Source: Diacronema lutheri (lineage: Eukaryota; Haptophyta; Pavlovophyceae; Pavlovales; Pavlovaceae). Taken from it: a stretch of 64,000 bases of DNA. Location of the stretch: assembly GCA_019448385.1 (NCBI GenBank), contig JAGTXO010000053.1:1-64000 (forward strand), written 5' to 3'. Shown in pieces: positions 63,379 to 64,000 of the stretch (positions are counted from its first letter, which is position 1; the number at the start of each line of letters is the position of its first letter). A program made the translations under genes and the position numbers. The notes beneath the pieces were generated by a model. It did not search any database, was not told the origin of the DNA, and saw only the letters and a program-made list of their open reading frames with translations.

Positions 63379-63640
63379 GGTATCACGCGTCGCGCCACCG
63401 CATGCGTCGTGGGTACACGATCTCAGACTGCAAATTCCAATTGTATACTGGAACGTGCAGTCTGAGATCGTGAGGACGGCAGGGTATAACGTGTCGCGCC
63501 ACCGCCTGAAAGCCGCACGAGAGCCGAAACCCCCCTACGCCGCCACCGCACCACCAAAACAGCGTCCGCCGACCCCCTGCGCCATGAGCGCCACCTCAAG
63601 CGAGCGCATGGGAGAACACACTGCGCGCGGGCGCGCGACT
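63377..63640. promoter_or_regulatory. Shared module, full inverted copy
   Basis: Toward F6 (minus): TTGGAATTTGCAGTCTGAGA, then GCGGTGGCGCGACGCGTGAT ending at the ATG. Toward the plus side: TGGAACGTGCAGTCTGAGAT (63449 onward), CGTGAGGACGGCAGGGTATA, then the long form to 63640. This is a divergent palindromic arrangement around CCAATTGTATACTGG. It may also serve the plus-strand gene starting at 63856. Confidence 0.6.
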
Positions 63641-63753
63641 GGACGCGCGCTGCGCGGCGAGTGGAGCGATGAATCGCAGGCGCGCGTGGATGAGCTGCGC
63701 ATGGCCTCGCGCGGCCATCGCGCCGACGTTCCAATATACGACATTGGGTACAA

Positions 63754-63768
63754 TATGGAATTCCCGTT
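63754..63768. repeat. Variant of the TAAGCGTCGTTAGTAT motif
   Basis: TTAAGCGTCGTTTGTAT lies 90 bases upstream of the last gene start. A half-module GTTCCAATATAC is at 63728. Confidence 0.45.
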
Positions 63769-63855
63769 AAGCGTCGTTTGTATCATCACCTGGAGCCTGT
63801 GGGTCCGGACACTCCGGGCCCCACCGACTTTCGCCTCTCACTTTTGCGCGCTCCG

Positions 63856-64000
63856 ATGAGGCCGCTCCCCGCGGTCGCGGCGTGCGCGCTGCTCGTCGCC
63901 GCAGCGTCCGGGTTTGGCGAGGTGGGCTCACCCGCGGAGTGCTCGTGCCCCGCACCCGCGCCTCCCGCCTACGTCGTCGACCCCGGCTGGGCCACGCACA
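63856..64000 (+). CDS. Secreted protein, N-terminus only
   Basis: The ATG at 63856 gives MRPLPAVAACALLVAAASGF, a textbook signal peptide. A short Cys/Pro-rich stretch (ECSCPAPAPPAYVVDPGW) follows before the window ends. No domain is reached. Position downstream of a shared module suggests membership of the same secreted-enzyme set. Confidence 0.5.
   Translation, partial: MRPLPAVAACALLVAAASGFGEVGSPAECSCPAPAPPAYVVDPGWATH

Noticed and set aside
1-64000. tRNA and rRNA genes
   Set aside because: I saw no cloverleaf arms with box A/B sequences and no rRNA signature on reading through. A covariance search was not possible.

Overview
The window starts at a chromosome end. Bases 1-484 are CCCTAA-type telomeric repeats (TTAGGG on the outgoing strand) with many CCCTCA variants. 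The rest is subtelomere of a very GC-rich eukaryote. The signs are spliceosomal GT-AG introns, signal-peptide genes for glycan enzymes, a Ty1/copia fossil, Helitron helicase remnants, Pro-rich linkers and long C/G runs. A unicellular alga of haptophyte type is my best guess. This is an inference from style, not from a marker gene.

Layout. 0.6-3.5 kb: low-complexity DNA with a repeat (1798-2520) that recurs inverted at 31180-31595. 3.5-7.2 kb: a GT42/MptE-like glycosyltransferase (-), a PD-(D/E)XK-like remnant (-) and a GT8-like glycosyltransferase (+) with a poly-C intron. 7.2-9.9 kb: 3' part of a copia element. 9.9-12.9 kb: rearranged fragments of a giant gene family. 12.9-15.5 kb: a large unrecognised minus-strand ORF. 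15.5-17.3 kb: a KpnI-site palindrome array, a long hairpin and other repeats. 17.5-19 kb: a CNOT1-like remnant. 20.5-31.2 kb (copy F2), 32.6-39.0 kb (copy F3) and 46.8-52.8 kb (copy F4): members of the giant family. 39.5-46.8 kb and 55-60 kb: Helitron remnants, inverted repeats and two secreted-enzyme genes. 60.4-63.4 kb (copy F6): a separate Fanzor-like gene. 63.86 kb: the start of another secreted-protein gene.

The main discovery candidate is the giant family. F3 ends in what I read as a Fanzor/TnpB-type RuvC nuclease with a zinc ribbon: VDPG, an FGDW block, an E before SSKC, CxxC, then RDW. It is preceded in the same open frame by over 1,100 residues that resemble degenerate cysteine-peptidase folds. 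Relatives F2 and F4 carry an OTU-like domain and, in F4, a YqaJ-type PD-(D/E)XK nuclease. F6 is a second, shorter Fanzor-like gene with the QTDG motif. Most copies look decayed. F3 is the best preserved but has one in-frame TAG just before RuvC-I.

The second theme is a palindromic upstream module around TGCCGTCCTCACGATCTCAG and CCAATATATTGG. It lies close to the 5' ends of four glycan-type genes and of F6. These secreted enzymes (GT42-like, GT8-like, GT34-like, a five-bladed beta-propeller hydrolase-like protein and a SAM methyltransferase-like protein) may form a subtelomeric surface-glycan gene set, most of it under a common promoter-like repeat. Functions are read from motifs by eye, and no database search was possible.
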